Positions 1 to 7,415 of a stretch of 17,255 nt of DNA are shown here, piece after piece. Each line of letters starts with the position of its first letter. Positions within the stretch are counted from its first letter, which is position 1. This DNA comes from Desulfosarcina sp. (GTDB taxonomy: Bacteria > Desulfobacterota > Desulfobacteria > Desulfobacterales > Desulfosarcinaceae), in the NCBI GenBank assembly GCA_018224455.1, contig JAGTUY010000422.1:1-17255 (forward strand). Direction: 5' to 3'. The notes beneath the pieces are model-generated. The model made no database searches, was not told the origin of the DNA, and was given only the letters and a program-made list of their open reading frames with translations. Position numbers and translations under genes: made by a program.

Positions 1-138
1 AAAGTATTGATTTATTTTTTCACTCTTGACGATCTGGTCAACGATCAGCTCAACCTGATAATTTGATGCGTCATCTTGTTCGGCAAGTTGGATGACATAA
101 CGGATCTGCCGGTTATCAGGAGGTGGAAACGCTTTCAT
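1..138 (-). CDS. Ecotin-like serine protease inhibitor, N-terminal part (runs off left edge)
   Basis: An open frame of 46 codons starts at ATG 138 and continues past base 1, so the C-terminal part is outside the window. The translation contains RYVIQLAEQDD and NYQVELIVDQ. These line up with the first strands of ecotin (E. coli RQVIQLTPQED and LKVELLIGQ), preceded by a proline-rich stretch that corresponds to the mature N-terminus of ecotin. Ecotins are dimeric inhibitors of trypsin-fold serine proteases and are usually periplasmic. Here the ATG has a GGAG box five bases upstream, and an in-frame TAA lies a short way further upstream with no other start between. The protein therefore appears to lack a signal peptide and would stay in the cytoplasm, unless it is exported some other way. 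The reactive-site loop is not in view. The match is from memory of the family, not an alignment run. It is divergent from the DUF3750 gene. Confidence 0.6.
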   Translation of the reverse strand, partial: MKAFPPPDNRQIRYVIQLAEQDDASNYQVELIVDQIVKSEKINQYF

Positions 139-333
139 ATTGTCTCCGGCGTTAACTGAACATATATTGTGTTGTTTTTATTAAACAGCCATCACGGGAT
201 GTAACCAAGATTATGGCATTGTCGCAATGATCATATGGTGCTCGTGTTCAGTGAACGCCTTGAGTGTCTCTGTGTGGACTTTCAATTGAGGAGAGGTAGA
301 AACCGCAACTGTTCTAATTTATACGGTGATTTC

Positions 334-888
334 GTGAAGCACTTATCTGTGAAAAACTTGATACTATTGTCAGCTGTTATCCTGATCGGATTGATTTTGT
401 TGAACATTTTTAGAGTTAAAGATTGGCGCACCGCCAGTCGCGAATCTGCGAAGATCGCGCCCGACCCCTCAACCACGAATGAAGCGGTTCTTCACGTCTA
501 CGGTGCTGATGCCTGGGGTTGGCGTGGCTGGTTTGCCATCCACACCTGGGTTGCTGCCAAACGAACCGGCGAAACCGCCTACACGGTTTACGACGTGGTC
601 GGTTGGCGTGGCTACCATGGCCAGACGGTCCTGAGGATTGCCAAGGATGTCCCCGACCGCTACTGGTATGGCGAGAGACCTCGGATTCTGAAAGCGCACA
701 AGGGAACAGGGGTAGATGAACTGATTGCTGCAGTCAACAAAGCTGCTGAGGATTATCCATGGAAAGATACCTACAGGGCCTTTCCAGGTCCAAACAGCAA
801 TACCTTCACTGCCTGGATCGGCAAGCAGGTGCCGAAATTGGAGCTGACCCTTCCTTTTTCTGCTATCGGTAGTGGATACTTGGAATAA
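334..888 (+). CDS. DUF3750 family protein with N-terminal membrane anchor or signal peptide
   Basis: This is the only convincing plus-strand gene. From GTG 334 it encodes 184 residues. After a short basic start comes a hydrophobic stretch (LILLSAVILIGLILLNIF), then a globular domain with AWGWRGWFAIHTW, VVGWRGYHGQ, RYWYGERP and PGPNSNTFTAWIGKQVP. These are the conserved blocks of DUF3750 as I remember them. The family's biochemical role is unknown; the N-terminus suggests an envelope location. The open frame extends upstream to ATG 235, but the extra 33 residues are polar, cysteine-containing and unlike the family. GTG 334 or GTG 349 would put the hydrophobic segment near the N-terminus, where a signal or anchor belongs. 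Neither has a clear ribosome binding site. A purine-rich GAGGAGAGG at 289-297 is too far from both. The gene is convergent with the signalling operon to its right. Confidence 0.75.
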   Translation: MKHLSVKNLILLSAVILIGLILLNIFRVKDWRTASRESAKIAPDPSTTNEAVLHVYGADAWGWRGWFAIHTWVAAKRTGETAYTVYDVVGWRGYHGQTVLRIAKDVPDRYWYGERPRILKAHKGTGVDELIAAVNKAAEDYPWKDTYRAFPGPNSNTFTAWIGKQVPKLELTLPFSAIGSGYLE

Positions 889-947
889 TGGGCTGCTATA
901 GATTGTGGCAAATTACACTAAAGAGACAGATACCGGGGGCCTGAACA

Positions 948-1052
948 TCAAAAGGGTATAAAGAAAAAATGAAAATCTTGAACAGCAAAATATGTAGTCG
1001 TTATAATGAAAACTACAATCATTAGAATTCTTTTGGCGTCTTCTCTAAACAT
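948..1052 (-). CDS. Possible 34-residue single-pass membrane peptide
   Basis: A small open frame starts at ATG 1052 and ends at TGA 948. A GGGAGGG box lies immediately upstream, giving five bases between GGAGG and ATG, which is one of the best ribosome binding sites in the window. The peptide has a charged N-terminus (MFREDAKR), then ILMIVVFIITTTYFAV, a typical membrane-spanning length, then an aromatic tail (QDFHFFFIPF). It begins 64 bases after the stop of the hybrid kinase on the same strand, so it could be the last gene of that operon or an independent small gene. The surrounding bases are AT-rich, so a chance hydrophobic ORF is possible. I recognise no family. The case rests on the ribosome binding site and the amphipathic-then-hydrophobic layout. 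Confidence 0.4.
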   Translation of the reverse strand: MFREDAKRILMIVVFIITTTYFAVQDFHFFFIPF

Positions 1053-1116
1053 CTATCCCTCCCAAAAAATAGTCATTTATCTTTTTATTGGTCAATCAGT
1101 TCCGGATTTGATATCT

Positions 1117-3090
1117 TTAAGACACTGAGGATGAACCCCCTGTCGCATCCAATATTTGGCGTACTTTTTGTGACAGCTCGGAGACGCTGAAGGGCTTTTG
1201 GATGAAACCGTTGCATCCCCGGTTCATTATTTTTTGGGCCTGACCATTGATTGCATACCCGCTGGCAAGCATAATCGGCATTTCCGGACAGGTTTCTCGA
1301 ATACCATCGAAGGTCCTGCCACCGTCCATACCCGGCATGATCATGTCGAGAATAACCAGGTCAACGCTGGCGCCTTCGCGGTGAACAACTTCTAAGGCTT
1401 CTTCCCCACTCTTTGCGGTAATGACCTGATAGCCCAGTCTTTTCAGCAAGGCCTGGCCGACCTCAATGATCATATCCTCATCATCGACGATCAAGATTGT
1501 CTCGGACCCATTGTATATGTTCTTTTCAGATGTAGCTCCTTTAACCACCAATTTTTCAGAAATCGGCAGGTAGAGGTTAAACGTCGTTCCATGGTCGGTT
1601 TTGCTCTCTGCGTCAATGATACCCGCATGATTTTTGATGATGCCATAGGCCGACGCCAGCCCCAGCCCCGTCCCCCGGCTTTTTTCTTTCGTCGTGAAAA
1701 ATGGATCGTAAATGTGTTGAAGTGTCTTCTCATCCATTCCAATGCCGGTATCCGTGACCGACACGTGGACATAGCGTCCAGGATTCACCTGATGGGGCTT
1801 GCAATCCTTGTGGTCTAAAACGACATGTTTGGTTTCTAATCTCAGTGTCCCCCCATCGGGCATCGCCTGCCAGGCATTGACGTAAAGGTTCAGCAGGACC
1901 TGCTCGATCTGCCTGCGATCGGCCTCCACCACAGCATTCGCATCATGGAACCGGGTCTCGATGATGATCTCTTTTTTGGTTCGGCCAAACATGTTGGCAC
2001 TTTTAAGAACCAACTCGTTTATGTCTGTGGGTTTGACTTCGTATTTTCCACCGCGTGCAAAACCCAGCAGCTGTTTGGTAAGATGGGTCGCACTGAGAAT
2101 GTATTCCTCGATGGCACGCAGGTGCTCCAAAACGGGATGATCGTCTTCCAAATCCATTGAAATCAGTGAAGAACGGCCCTGAATGCCCATCAGCAGGTTG
2201 TTGAAATCATGCGCGACACCCCCGGCGAGGGTACCCAGGGACTCCATCCGCTCGGCATTTTGAAGCTGGGCATAGAGCCGTTGCCGCTCACTGATGTCCC
2301 GGATCACCCCATGGGTGCCGACATGCCGTCTCTCTCCATTGTGAGTGGATTCTTCGTAAATCCCCATGGATTTGAGTTCGACGGTCAAATGTCTGCGGAC
2401 GCTTTCGTTTTGCTGCCCCTCGCCAACCGCCTTCAATCGCAGCACAATCCCTGATGCGGCACGGGCTCCTGATCGCCGCTCGTCAAAAAACCATTGGGCC
2501 TTGTCTCGGTCCTCCTCCCAGACAATCGTCGTATAGTGTTTCCCGATCAACCCATCGACAGTAAAACCCAACAGGTTCTCCAATGCTTCACTTAAAAAGG
2601 TAAAATTCCCATCGGCATCCAAGGTGTAGATAATGTCCGGGCTGTTCTGAACCAGATAACGGTATTTCTCCTCAGACCGGTATAGTTTATGGTTGATTTT
2701 TTCCTTTTCCTGCTTCAGCGCTTTTTGATTTAGCGCATTTTCAACAGTCCTGAGAAATTCTTCGATCTCAAAGGGTTTTCTGAGGTAGTCGTAAGCCCCG
2801 CATCTCAGGGCGGCCAGTGCTGAATCGAGATTCGCATCTCCTGTAATTACGATAACGGAAATGTCCGGATTCTCGGTTTTGATCTTCTCCATGAGTTCGA
2901 TGCCAAAGACATCCTGCAAATGGACATCCAAAACAGCCAGGTCGAATGCATTCTGGTCTACCAGGACCAAGGCATCCTGACCGCAGGTCGCCGTGGTGAC
3001 TTCGTAATCCCTGGTATTAAGAAGGTGCGCCAGGCTCTCACAAATTCTGACCTCGTCATCGACGACAAGGATTTTTGGTGGTCGCCACAT
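1117..3090 (-). CDS. Hybrid sensor histidine kinase: REC-PAS-HisKA-HATPase-REC
   Basis: Cytoplasmic two-component protein of 657 residues. An N-terminal receiver (about 5-120) has the acidic pair D11/D12, phospho-acceptor D55, T83 and K105. A short coiled linker leads to a PAS domain (about 140-265). The dimerisation/phosphotransfer helix has its histidine at about 294 in GGVAHDFNNLL. The HATPase domain follows, with its N-box near 405 (NLYVNAWQAM), TDTGIGM, and GTGLGLASAYGI. A second receiver (about 530-650) has D582 in VILDMIMPGMDG. There is no membrane segment. The frame is open to 3192, but that would overlap the upstream kinase gene by 92 bases. ATG 3090 directly precedes the receiver sequence and has AAGG eight bases upstream, so I chose it. 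It lies 10 bases after the HDOD kinase stop, so the two are probably co-transcribed. Signal and output are unknown; no DNA-binding domain is present. Confidence 0.92.
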   Translation of the reverse strand: MWRPPKILVVDDEVRICESLAHLLNTRDYEVTTATCGQDALVLVDQNAFDLAVLDVHLQDVFGIELMEKIKTENPDISVIVITGDANLDSALAALRCGAYDYLRKPFEIEEFLRTVENALNQKALKQEKEKINHKLYRSEEKYRYLVQNSPDIIYTLDADGNFTFLSEALENLLGFTVDGLIGKHYTTIVWEEDRDKAQWFFDERRSGARAASGIVLRLKAVGEGQQNESVRRHLTVELKSMGIYEESTHNGERRHVGTHGVIRDISERQRLYAQLQNAERMESLGTLAGGVAHDFNNLLMGIQGRSSLISMDLEDDHPVLEHLRAIEEYILSATHLTKQLLGFARGGKYEVKPTDINELVLKSANMFGRTKKEIIIETRFHDANAVVEADRRQIEQVLLNLYVNAWQAMPDGGTLRLETKHVVLDHKDCKPHQVNPGRYVHVSVTDTGIGMDEKTLQHIYDPFFTTKEKSRGTGLGLASAYGIIKNHAGIIDAESKTDHGTTFNLYLPISEKLVVKGATSEKNIYNGSETILIVDDEDMIIEVGQALLKRLGYQVITAKSGEEALEVVHREGASVDLVILDMIMPGMDGGRTFDGIRETCPEMPIMLASGYAINGQAQKIMNRGCNGFIQKPFSVSELSQKVRQILDATGGSSSVS

Positions 3091-3100
3091 CAATGACACC

Positions 3101-5272
3101 TTATTTCTGCCGGTTAAAGGCACCTGGTATCGGCAATTGAATGGTAAATATAGTCCCTCGGTCCGGGATGGACTTACAGGCGATCTGGCCATGCAGTGAT
3201 TTAATAATGTTGTAGACGATGGAAAGACCTAAACCGGAATGCCCGCCTTCCTTGGAACTCACATACGGATCAAACAATTTCTCTTTGATGTCTTCTGGAA
3301 TTCCGGGTCCATCATCCTTGAATTGGATCTCGACGTAGCCTTTGGAATCCTTTTTTCCGTGCGCAGACTTGCCGCTGATCGGTGGCGGCAGATGTCGGGT
3401 CTGGATAAAAAGATTCCCGCCCGCTTGCATGGCTTCAGCCGCATTCTTAATGAGATTGATAAAGACCTGTTTGAGTCCTGCCTGTTCTGCGATGATTGGC
3501 GGTAGATCCTTTTCGAGATCTGTGTGCAGTTTAACATCTGCATGTCTTAACATGGATTCCTTGGTTAGCTTGACGATGTCCATCAGCAGGGCATTGATAT
3601 CGGTCTTTTCTTGTGCGGGTTCTTTTTCCGTGGAAATATCAGTTAATTTTCTCAGGAGATGGGCAACACGGCCGATTTCTTCGTTGATAATGCCGATCTC
3701 ATCCAGGGCTATTTCTTTGCCGGTCAGCTTTATTTCAAGTACCTTGAGATAGTTTTTGATAATGCTCAATGGGTTGTTGACTTCGTGAACCACTCGTCTG
3801 GCCAGATCTCTGGAGGCCTCCGCCCGTTTTGCCTGAATGTCTTGCAATTGAATCTGCTTCAGATGGTCGAGCCGGAGGGCCAAGGCCCCTTTATGGGTGA
3901 AAAGAGTCAACAGCTTCTGTTTCTCCAAAAGGTGCGGTAGGTCACTTTTCCGGAGTGACAGAACCAGAACGCCCACTGCATCACCATGTGCGATAAGTGG
4001 AAGACAATAGATTCCTTGCCCGCCGAGCAGGCGAATGATCTGTTCATCGAGAATCGTCAACGGGCGTTGTCCCGCGGCCTCAAAAGAATCCAACGGTTTC
4101 TTTTCTAGAAGGGCCTTTACCAACAGGCATTGATCCAGCCCCATGGAGACGGCAAGGCCGTGGTTTCTTGCATACCGCCCTTCCGTTTCTTGGGAATACC
4201 CAAATAGAACGCCTTTTTGTGCATCCAAAAAAAAGTATAGGAATCGGTTTATGTCCAGCAGAATTTTCAGTCCGTTTGATATGACGGACAGGATGTCATT
4301 CTGATCCTTCGTCGTCAAAAAACCCTCGAGCGAGCCCATGAGCAGCGACACGTTTCTGACATCCCGGACAAGGGCATCCTGTATCTGCTGATCCTTCTCC
4401 TCAATCGTTTTTTGGGTTGGTTCATCCACGTTTATATCGATGCCTAATGCATCGGCCACCTCCTTGGCCGCCTGGCCGGATTTTTCAATTAAGGCGTAAC
4501 ATTCGCCTGAACCAAGCCCTAAAGTCTCTCGGGCCAATTCGACGCCTTGGTTGATTCCAGGTTCGGTGTCCTGGCACAAAAAATTGGCAATACAGACAAT
4601 CTGCGACATTGGAAGGGCCTGGGCAATGCGGGCCGGGCTTTCATGATGGTAGCGCACTGCATCGGAAATCATGGGCTTGAATTTCCAGCGTTCGAGAAGC
4701 CATGCCGCGACCTCGCAATGGGTTGCCCCCAGACGGGTTTCTCCCTCCATCAACTGCCGCCCATCATCACGGCAATTTTCAAGCAGCTCTTCATACGCCG
4801 CTTGGAAATTTACCCACAACACAACCTTGCCGATGTCATGCAAAAGGCCGGAAACAAAAGCCTCATCCGGGTAACCGGCGTTCATCCGAGAAGCGATTCT
4901 TTTGGATAAAAAGGCACATCGGAGAGAGTGCCACCAGAACATTTTCAGGTTGAAATTCACGTTCTTTTTCGGTTTGGGAAAGGCTTCGTAAACGCAGGCA
5001 CAGATAGCCATGTTTCTGATTCCGCTGGTGCCGACCAGGACAACGGCCTGGTTGATTTCCTGAACTTTTTGGGGAAGTCCAAAATAAGCTGAATTAACCA
5101 GCTTCAGGATCTTGGCACTCAAGGAGGGGTCCTTGCCTACAATGGCTGCGATTTCAGCGAGATCAACACTATCCTGGCTGCAGGATTCAAAAAGTTTTAG
5201 CAGTATATGAGGAAGCGTGGGAAGGTTTTTCAGGGTAGACAGTTTGTCAAAAAAGGGTTTCTGTGCTTTCAT
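3101..5272 (-). CDS. HDOD-GAF sensor histidine kinase
   Basis: Soluble 723-residue protein. Residues about 12-210 form an HDOD domain, with LPTLPHILLKL, DPSLSAKILKLVNSAYFG, GLLHDIGKVVLW, and the conserved late block ATHCEVAAWLLERW...YHH. A GAF-like region follows (about 300-460). Then comes a HisKA helix with H496 in RRVVHEVNNPLSII and an HATPase domain with N-box NLIKNAAEAM (asparagine near 610), DDGPGIPED and SGLGLSIVYNII. HDOD domains are common in signalling proteins of Desulfobacterota and related groups, and are usually regulatory rather than catalytic. The HD pair is intact here, so hydrolase activity cannot be excluded from sequence. The gene is the first of an operon with the hybrid kinase, which could receive its phosphate. 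A 485-base upstream gap leaves room for a long, possibly structured leader. ATG 5272 is the start closest to the HDOD domain. Confidence 0.92.
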   Translation of the reverse strand: MKAQKPFFDKLSTLKNLPTLPHILLKLFESCSQDSVDLAEIAAIVGKDPSLSAKILKLVNSAYFGLPQKVQEINQAVVLVGTSGIRNMAICACVYEAFPKPKKNVNFNLKMFWWHSLRCAFLSKRIASRMNAGYPDEAFVSGLLHDIGKVVLWVNFQAAYEELLENCRDDGRQLMEGETRLGATHCEVAAWLLERWKFKPMISDAVRYHHESPARIAQALPMSQIVCIANFLCQDTEPGINQGVELARETLGLGSGECYALIEKSGQAAKEVADALGIDINVDEPTQKTIEEKDQQIQDALVRDVRNVSLLMGSLEGFLTTKDQNDILSVISNGLKILLDINRFLYFFLDAQKGVLFGYSQETEGRYARNHGLAVSMGLDQCLLVKALLEKKPLDSFEAAGQRPLTILDEQIIRLLGGQGIYCLPLIAHGDAVGVLVLSLRKSDLPHLLEKQKLLTLFTHKGALALRLDHLKQIQLQDIQAKRAEASRDLARRVVHEVNNPLSIIKNYLKVLEIKLTGKEIALDEIGIINEEIGRVAHLLRKLTDISTEKEPAQEKTDINALLMDIVKLTKESMLRHADVKLHTDLEKDLPPIIAEQAGLKQVFINLIKNAAEAMQAGGNLFIQTRHLPPPISGKSAHGKKDSKGYVEIQFKDDGPGIPEDIKEKLFDPYVSSKEGGHSGLGLSIVYNIIKSLHGQIACKSIPDRGTIFTIQLPIPGAFNRQK

Positions 5273-5359
5273 TTACCGTAGCCTTCCAAATCAGAAAGAG
5301 TATCAGATCAGGTCTTCCCCATTGTGCCGTCAGAAATGCAGCGTTTCAAAGGTGGCTTC

Positions 5360-5424
5360 GTAAACCGTTGAATCCCCTGACCCGGAGAAACTCCGGGTGG
5401 TTTGACGCAAGAACGAGCCGGGTT
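5360..5424. promoter_or_regulatory. Structured RNA-like element, with pieces resembling a cyclic di-nucleotide (GEMM) riboswitch
   Basis: ACCCGGAG (5380-5387) pairs perfectly with CTCCGGGT (5391-5398) around AAA. Immediately outside the 3' arm, GGTTT (5399-5403) pairs with AAACC (5362-5366), leaving a 13-base bulge on the 5' side. Read on the plus strand, GTAAACC, GACGCAA (5404-5410) and AGCCGGGTT (5416-5424) occur in the same order as conserved blocks of the GEMM-I riboswitch. The second helix that should separate the last two blocks is missing. Read on the minus strand, the element lies 90-150 bases upstream of the HDOD kinase start and would sit in its leader. The pairing is seen directly; the riboswitch resemblance is an inference and may be coincidence. 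Confidence 0.25.
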
Positions 5425-5619
5425 ATTGGTTGTCGAAAATGGTTTCCTTCTGCTGGGGTCATATCGGCATACTCAATTTTTACTTTAGCTTAGAGGTGAA
5501 AAAGACACCCAGCGTTGTGTGGGGTCTCGGGGTTTTCGTGGACATCTTGCGATCAAAGGCAGCCCCGTGTATGTGTCGATCCTTACCATTCGAGGATCTA
5601 TTACTATTTGTCTAATTCA

Positions 5620-5724
5620 TTGAAGTTTAAGGTGGATAAAGTGGTCGGTCAAGCAAATAGTCCGGATTTATTGACTTCCACCGGTCTTCAATTGACACAA
5701 ATTGTTTTAAATGGTGGATCCTGA
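5620..5724 (+). pseudogene. Short protein-like frame, possibly a gene remnant
   Basis: From TTG 5620 a 34-codon frame ends at TGA 5722-5724. It includes KVDKVVGQANSPDLL and ends LNGGS. There is no good ribosome binding site, and the upstream part of the same frame does not look coding. It lies downstream, on the plus strand, of the structured element at 5360-5424. It is listed only so that it is not overlooked. It may be random sequence, and I recognise no family. Confidence 0.12.
5624..5652 (-). promoter_or_regulatory. Possible sigma-70-type promoter for the HDOD kinase operon
   Basis: On the minus strand TTGACC (5652-5647) is followed after 17 bases by TAAACT (5629-5624). The -35 box is good and the -10 box matches at four of six positions. 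It would give a leader of about 340 bases that includes the structured element at 5360-5424. It could be a chance match in an AT-rich stretch. Confidence 0.25.
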
Positions 5725-5757
5725 ATACGCTTAAGAAAGACATGGGGCCGGATCGTT

Positions 5758-6432
5758 TTATCTTTTCAACTGATCTTCAAGCTCTCTGAGGATACTTCTC
5801 GGGGGTTGACCGTTTCCGCCGATCATCTTCTGAATCTCCCGGGTCAACCGGTTGCGGACCACGATTCTGGACAGCGCCTGAACACACTTTTTCAGTCTCT
5901 CGGAAGGGGAGGTCATCTCTAACAACCCCTGGCGTTCAGCGGGCGCGAACCCTTCCAGGGCCGCTATTAAAAAAGAGAGCTGCTTCGGATCGATGCGACC
6001 GCCGAAGTTGGACGGGTCGAACTCGATATCGATGTCGGACGCCTCTTTAAGCAAATTCATGGCGGTTTCAATGACATCCTCCAGGTTATCGTCAGATGAA
6101 ACCTTTTCCGTATCATCGAAAAAAAAGACTCGCGCCTCCAGGTAAGCCCGGTCTTCGATCAATTCCCGAAGGACAAACCGCTCACCGCCCCGGGTCATGA
6201 TATCCATCCGGCCGTCATCGTAGCGCTTCATGACCTTATCGATCCGGGCCATGCAGCCGACCGAGTGGATGGCCTGGCCGTCGAACAGCACGATCCCGAA
6301 CGGCCTGTGATCCGCCAGGCAATCAGCGATCATCTGTTTATAGCGTTCCTCGAAAATATGAAGCGGCAGACGCATGCCCGGCAGCAAAACCAGGCCGAGG
6401 GGAAACAGGGGGATGGTAATGGTTTCAGTCAT
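5758..6432 (-). CDS. Stand-alone LON N-terminal (substrate-binding) domain protein
   Basis: The 224-residue product begins with TIPLFPLGLVLLPGMRLPLH and IFEERYKQMI, followed by FGIVLF and VGCMARI. These are hallmarks of the LON substrate-binding domain (about residues 5-200). The ATPase and protease domains of Lon are absent, as is normal for this short family found in many bacteria. Its role is poorly known, presumably binding of unfolded or specific protein partners. The C-terminal third is helical and charged and ends RSILRELEDQLKR. ATG 6432 is chosen because GGAGG sits five bases upstream; the in-frame GTG two codons earlier would overlap that box. The gene is flanked on both sides by long gaps (485 and 348 bases), so it is probably monocistronic. 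No unusual feature is visible. Confidence 0.88.
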   Translation of the reverse strand: MTETITIPLFPLGLVLLPGMRLPLHIFEERYKQMIADCLADHRPFGIVLFDGQAIHSVGCMARIDKVMKRYDDGRMDIMTRGGERFVLRELIEDRAYLEARVFFFDDTEKVSSDDNLEDVIETAMNLLKEASDIDIEFDPSNFGGRIDPKQLSFLIAALEGFAPAERQGLLEMTSPSERLKKCVQALSRIVVRNRLTREIQKMIGGNGQPPRSILRELEDQLKR

Positions 6433-6780
6433 GGACACCTCCGGGATGGACGTTTATCGGGTGTTGTTGGAGACGGCCCAGGCTGCCCCCAACACAGCAT
6501 GAAATGTGCCTGGCTACGAAACGATCGTGTCGGCAAAAAGCCGCCGCGCATCATACGTCGGAAAACCCAGCGCAATGATCCGGTCAGCCGTCTTCTGGAT
6601 ATCGGAAACGATGGCAAGTTTCAAAAGATTGCCCCGATCGGTCTTCTATATGTCTGGTCACCGTTTCGGGTTCAGCAGTCGAGGGTGCACCGAAAGCCTT
6701 TGTCAAAGTATCATTTAACGATGGAAGCTGAACCTGTGAACGCTTGCAACCCTGATCCTTATTTTTGAGACGCTTTCCGT
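6433..6780. other. 348-base gap upstream of the LON-domain gene
   Basis: No firm gene is present. On the minus strand two adjacent frames look mildly protein-like: one containing LNDTLTKAFGAPSTAEPETV (upstream half) and, shifted by one frame, one ending at 6514 and containing DRIIALGFPTYDARRLFAD. Together they could be a frameshifted remnant, but no family is recognised. A TTGACA hexamer lies on the minus strand at 6706-6701 without a good -10 box. No terminator is seen after the hydrolase gene. Confidence 0.5.
6514..6624 (-). pseudogene. Possible 36-codon ORF or gene remnant
   Basis: A frame from TTG 6624 to TAG 6514 reads KLAIVSDIQKTADRI and then IALGFPTYDARRLFADTIVS. Codon choice is like that of the neighbouring genes, with many GC-ending codons, and GGGG lies eight bases upstream of the TTG. 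The same frame extends a little further upstream to a TAG with no ATG. It sits 81 bases before the LON-domain start on the same strand. It could be the tail of a degraded gene, a small ORF, or chance. No family is recognised. Confidence 0.18.
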
Positions 6781-7320
6781 TTACTTCACAATCTTCAGCA
6801 GCGCTTTAAACGCTTCTCCTTCTGCCACTTCAAGCAGTTCAAACAGAGCGGTTTCGACGCTCGTCAAACCCGCCCCCGCGTCTCTCATCCGCTGCAGGCC
6901 GATGGCCTTGTTCTCCGCGGTTCTTGAAGATACAGCGTCAGTCACAACCTGCACCCCAACGCCCATATTCACTAAATCGACGGCCGTCTGATAGACGCAG
7001 ATGTGCGCTTCAATCCCAGCAATCAAAACCTGGTTGCGATCCAGATTTTTCAAGGCCTGCAAAAAGCGGTCATTGCGGCAACTGCTGAAGCTCATTTTGC
7101 CGATCGGCGTGGAATCGGTTAAAAGATCGGCGACCTCAGGTATGGTAGGCCCTAAACCGACAGGATTCTGCTCCACCCAGAGGACGGGAATTCCTAAAAC
7201 CTGAATACCTTTGATCAGCTTCCGCAGGTTGGCGAACAACCGCTCTTTCTCGTGCATCATGTGGGCGAGTTTGCCTTGAATATCCACCAGCAACAATACG
7301 GCGTTGTTTAGTTTCAACAT
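6781..7320 (-). CDS. Isochorismatase-like cysteine hydrolase
   Basis: The 179-residue product has the compact isochorismatase-like fold. The family triad is visible: D13 in LLLVDIQGKL, K75 in IGKMSFSS, and the nucleophile C108 in GIEAHICVYQTA. Length and motif spacing fit the small YcaC/nicotinamidase-type hydrolases, which act on amides, N-carbamoyl compounds or vinyl ethers. The substrate here cannot be told from sequence, and isochorismate or nicotinamide should not be assumed. ATG 7320 is chosen because AAGGGG lies six bases upstream; the frame continues to GTG 7341, but that start lacks a ribosome binding site. The gene lies 95 bases downstream of the EcsC gene on the same strand and could be co-transcribed with it, though a GC-rich hairpin lies between. 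Confidence 0.9.
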   Translation of the reverse strand: MLKLNNAVLLLVDIQGKLAHMMHEKERLFANLRKLIKGIQVLGIPVLWVEQNPVGLGPTIPEVADLLTDSTPIGKMSFSSCRNDRFLQALKNLDRNQVLIAGIEAHICVYQTAVDLVNMGVGVQVVTDAVSSRTAENKAIGLQRMRDAGAGLTSVETALFELLEVAEGEAFKALLKIVK

Positions 7321-7372
7321 GGTGTTCCCCTTCTCTGACACGATCCCGCCGCCCCAGTGCGCGGTATCTCAA

Positions 7373-7392
7373 CGTCGCTCCGCAAAGCGACG
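7373..7392. other. GC-rich stem-loop between EcsC and hydrolase genes
   Basis: CGTCGCT (7373-7379) pairs perfectly with AGCGACG (7386-7392) around a six-base loop. It lies 23 bases past the EcsC stop. No T-run follows on the minus strand, so it is not a standard intrinsic terminator. It could slow polymerase or protect mRNA ends. Confidence 0.3.
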
Positions 7393-7415
7393 GCGAATGC
7401 GCCAGCTATCGCGGC

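Larger units (their letters stand above)
5273..5757. other. 485-base gap upstream of the HDOD kinase gene
   Basis: No convincing gene is present. The gap holds a strong inverted repeat (5380-5398) flanked by a second, shorter pairing, a weak minus-strand promoter-like pair (5624-5652), and a short plus-strand frame (5620-5724) that looks slightly protein-like. The longer plus-strand frames (5430-5615 and 5515-5724) have poor starts and composition in their first halves. The length is unusual for this gene-dense window and suggests a regulatory leader or the remains of a lost gene. Confidence 0.6.

Noticed and set aside
978..1007. Plus-strand TTGAAC-N18-TATAAT promoter-like pair
   Set aside because: It is a good match by sequence, but it lies in an AT-rich convergent gap, inside the candidate small ORF, with no plus-strand gene downstream. 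A chance match is more likely; an antisense RNA to the kinase operon is the only alternative.
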